Part shown: positions 15,173-15,229 of the stretch, one piece after another | How the letters are laid out: every line of letters starts with the position of its first letter | Position numbering within the stretch: position 1 is the stretch's first letter | The notes under the pieces: generated by a model | Database searches by the model: none | The model's input: the letters and a program-made list of their open reading frames with translations, nothing else | Told to the model about the DNA's origin: nothing | Position numbers and translations under genes: made by a program | Source of the DNA: Flavobacterium sp. | GTDB taxonomy: Bacteria; Bacteroidota; Bacteroidia; Flavobacteriales; Flavobacteriaceae | Direction of reading: 5' to 3' | Assembly: GCA_030682755.1 (NCBI GenBank) | Contig: JAUXNR010000267.1 | Location: 1 to 15,229, forward strand | DNA: 15,229 bases

Positions 15173-15229
15173 TTAATTAATTTTTAGACCATCGAAAAAG
15201 GATAAAATGGGAATCAAGTGTTCGATTAA
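15173..15229 (-). CDS. Possible 3' end of an off-window gene
   Basis: On the - strand one frame is open from the right edge for 18 codons and reads LIEHLIPILSFFDGLKIN before TAA. Its composition is protein-like, but the piece is too short to assign and a second frame is also open. Its orientation would place an upstream gene running towards the His-rich operon. Confidence 0.2.
   Translation of the reverse strand, partial: LIEHLIPILSFFDGLKIN

Larger units (their letters stand above)
14838..15229. other. A+T-rich non-coding right edge, probable regulatory region
   Basis: About 390 bases with no convincing complete gene on either strand, very rich in A and T with many stops in all frames. I see no tRNA-like cloverleaf, no tandem repeats and no insertion-sequence ends. 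It contains the candidate -7 box near the His-rich gene and must hold whatever drives the leftward cluster. Short frames touch the right edge on both strands. Confidence 0.6.

Noticed and set aside
1..15229. CRISPR array, insertion sequence, tRNA or integrase
   Set aside because: No regularly spaced repeats, transposase-like product, terminal inverted repeats, cloverleaf or recombinase gene was seen on reading both strands by eye.

Overview
The window is a heavy-metal resistance island from an A+T-rich member of the Bacteroidota, most likely a Flavobacteriaceae/Flavobacterium-like organism. The indications are low-G+C codon use, poor Shine-Dalgarno sequences, a TAnnTTTG-type promoter box, several short lipoproteins, a DUF3347/heavy-metal-binding-domain lipoprotein and His-rich surface or periplasmic proteins beside a CBA efflux system. 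This placement comes from gene content and style, not from a database match.

Left half (about 1-8176, + strand): a copper-handling cluster. In order it encodes the 3' part of an outer-membrane beta-barrel protein, a DUF3347 lipoprotein with a CPMHP...CSKCGM metal-binding module, a short regulator joining an HMA-like CxxC domain to an AraC-type helix-turn-helix, a Cu(I) P1B-ATPase (CopA), a small cytosolic HMA chaperone, a secreted multicopper oxidase carrying an extra C-terminal beta-rich (CopB-like) domain, a secreted four-CxxC-type HMA protein and a class I SAM-dependent methyltransferase. The inferred division of labour is chaperone plus CopA exporting cytosolic Cu(I), the oxidase detoxifying it in the periplasm, and the lipoproteins and Cys-rich proteins binding it. 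The 78-bp gap between the HMA-AraC gene and copA holds two exact 11-bp direct repeats spaced 21 bp apart, two DNA turns. That is the geometry of AraC-family half-sites and the best regulatory lead in the window. A second promoter candidate precedes the Cys-rich HMA gene.

Centre (8213-8251): a 13-bp stem flanked by A and T tracts lies between the converging operons and probably terminates both.

Right half (8267-14837, - strand): read 14837 to 8267, a His-rich secreted protein, a small His-rich lipoprotein, then a CzcB-like adaptor, a CzcA/CusA-family RND pump and a CzcC-like outer-membrane channel. A hairpin followed by a T-rich stretch sits directly after the small lipoprotein gene and may throttle read-through into the pump genes. 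Comparison from memory with E. coli CusA suggests the copper/silver methionine sites are not conserved, so this pump probably handles divalent cations or an unassigned metal. The island would then cover more than copper.

Right edge (14838-15229): about 390 bp of very A+T-rich DNA with no convincing complete gene. It probably contains the promoter of the leftward operon.
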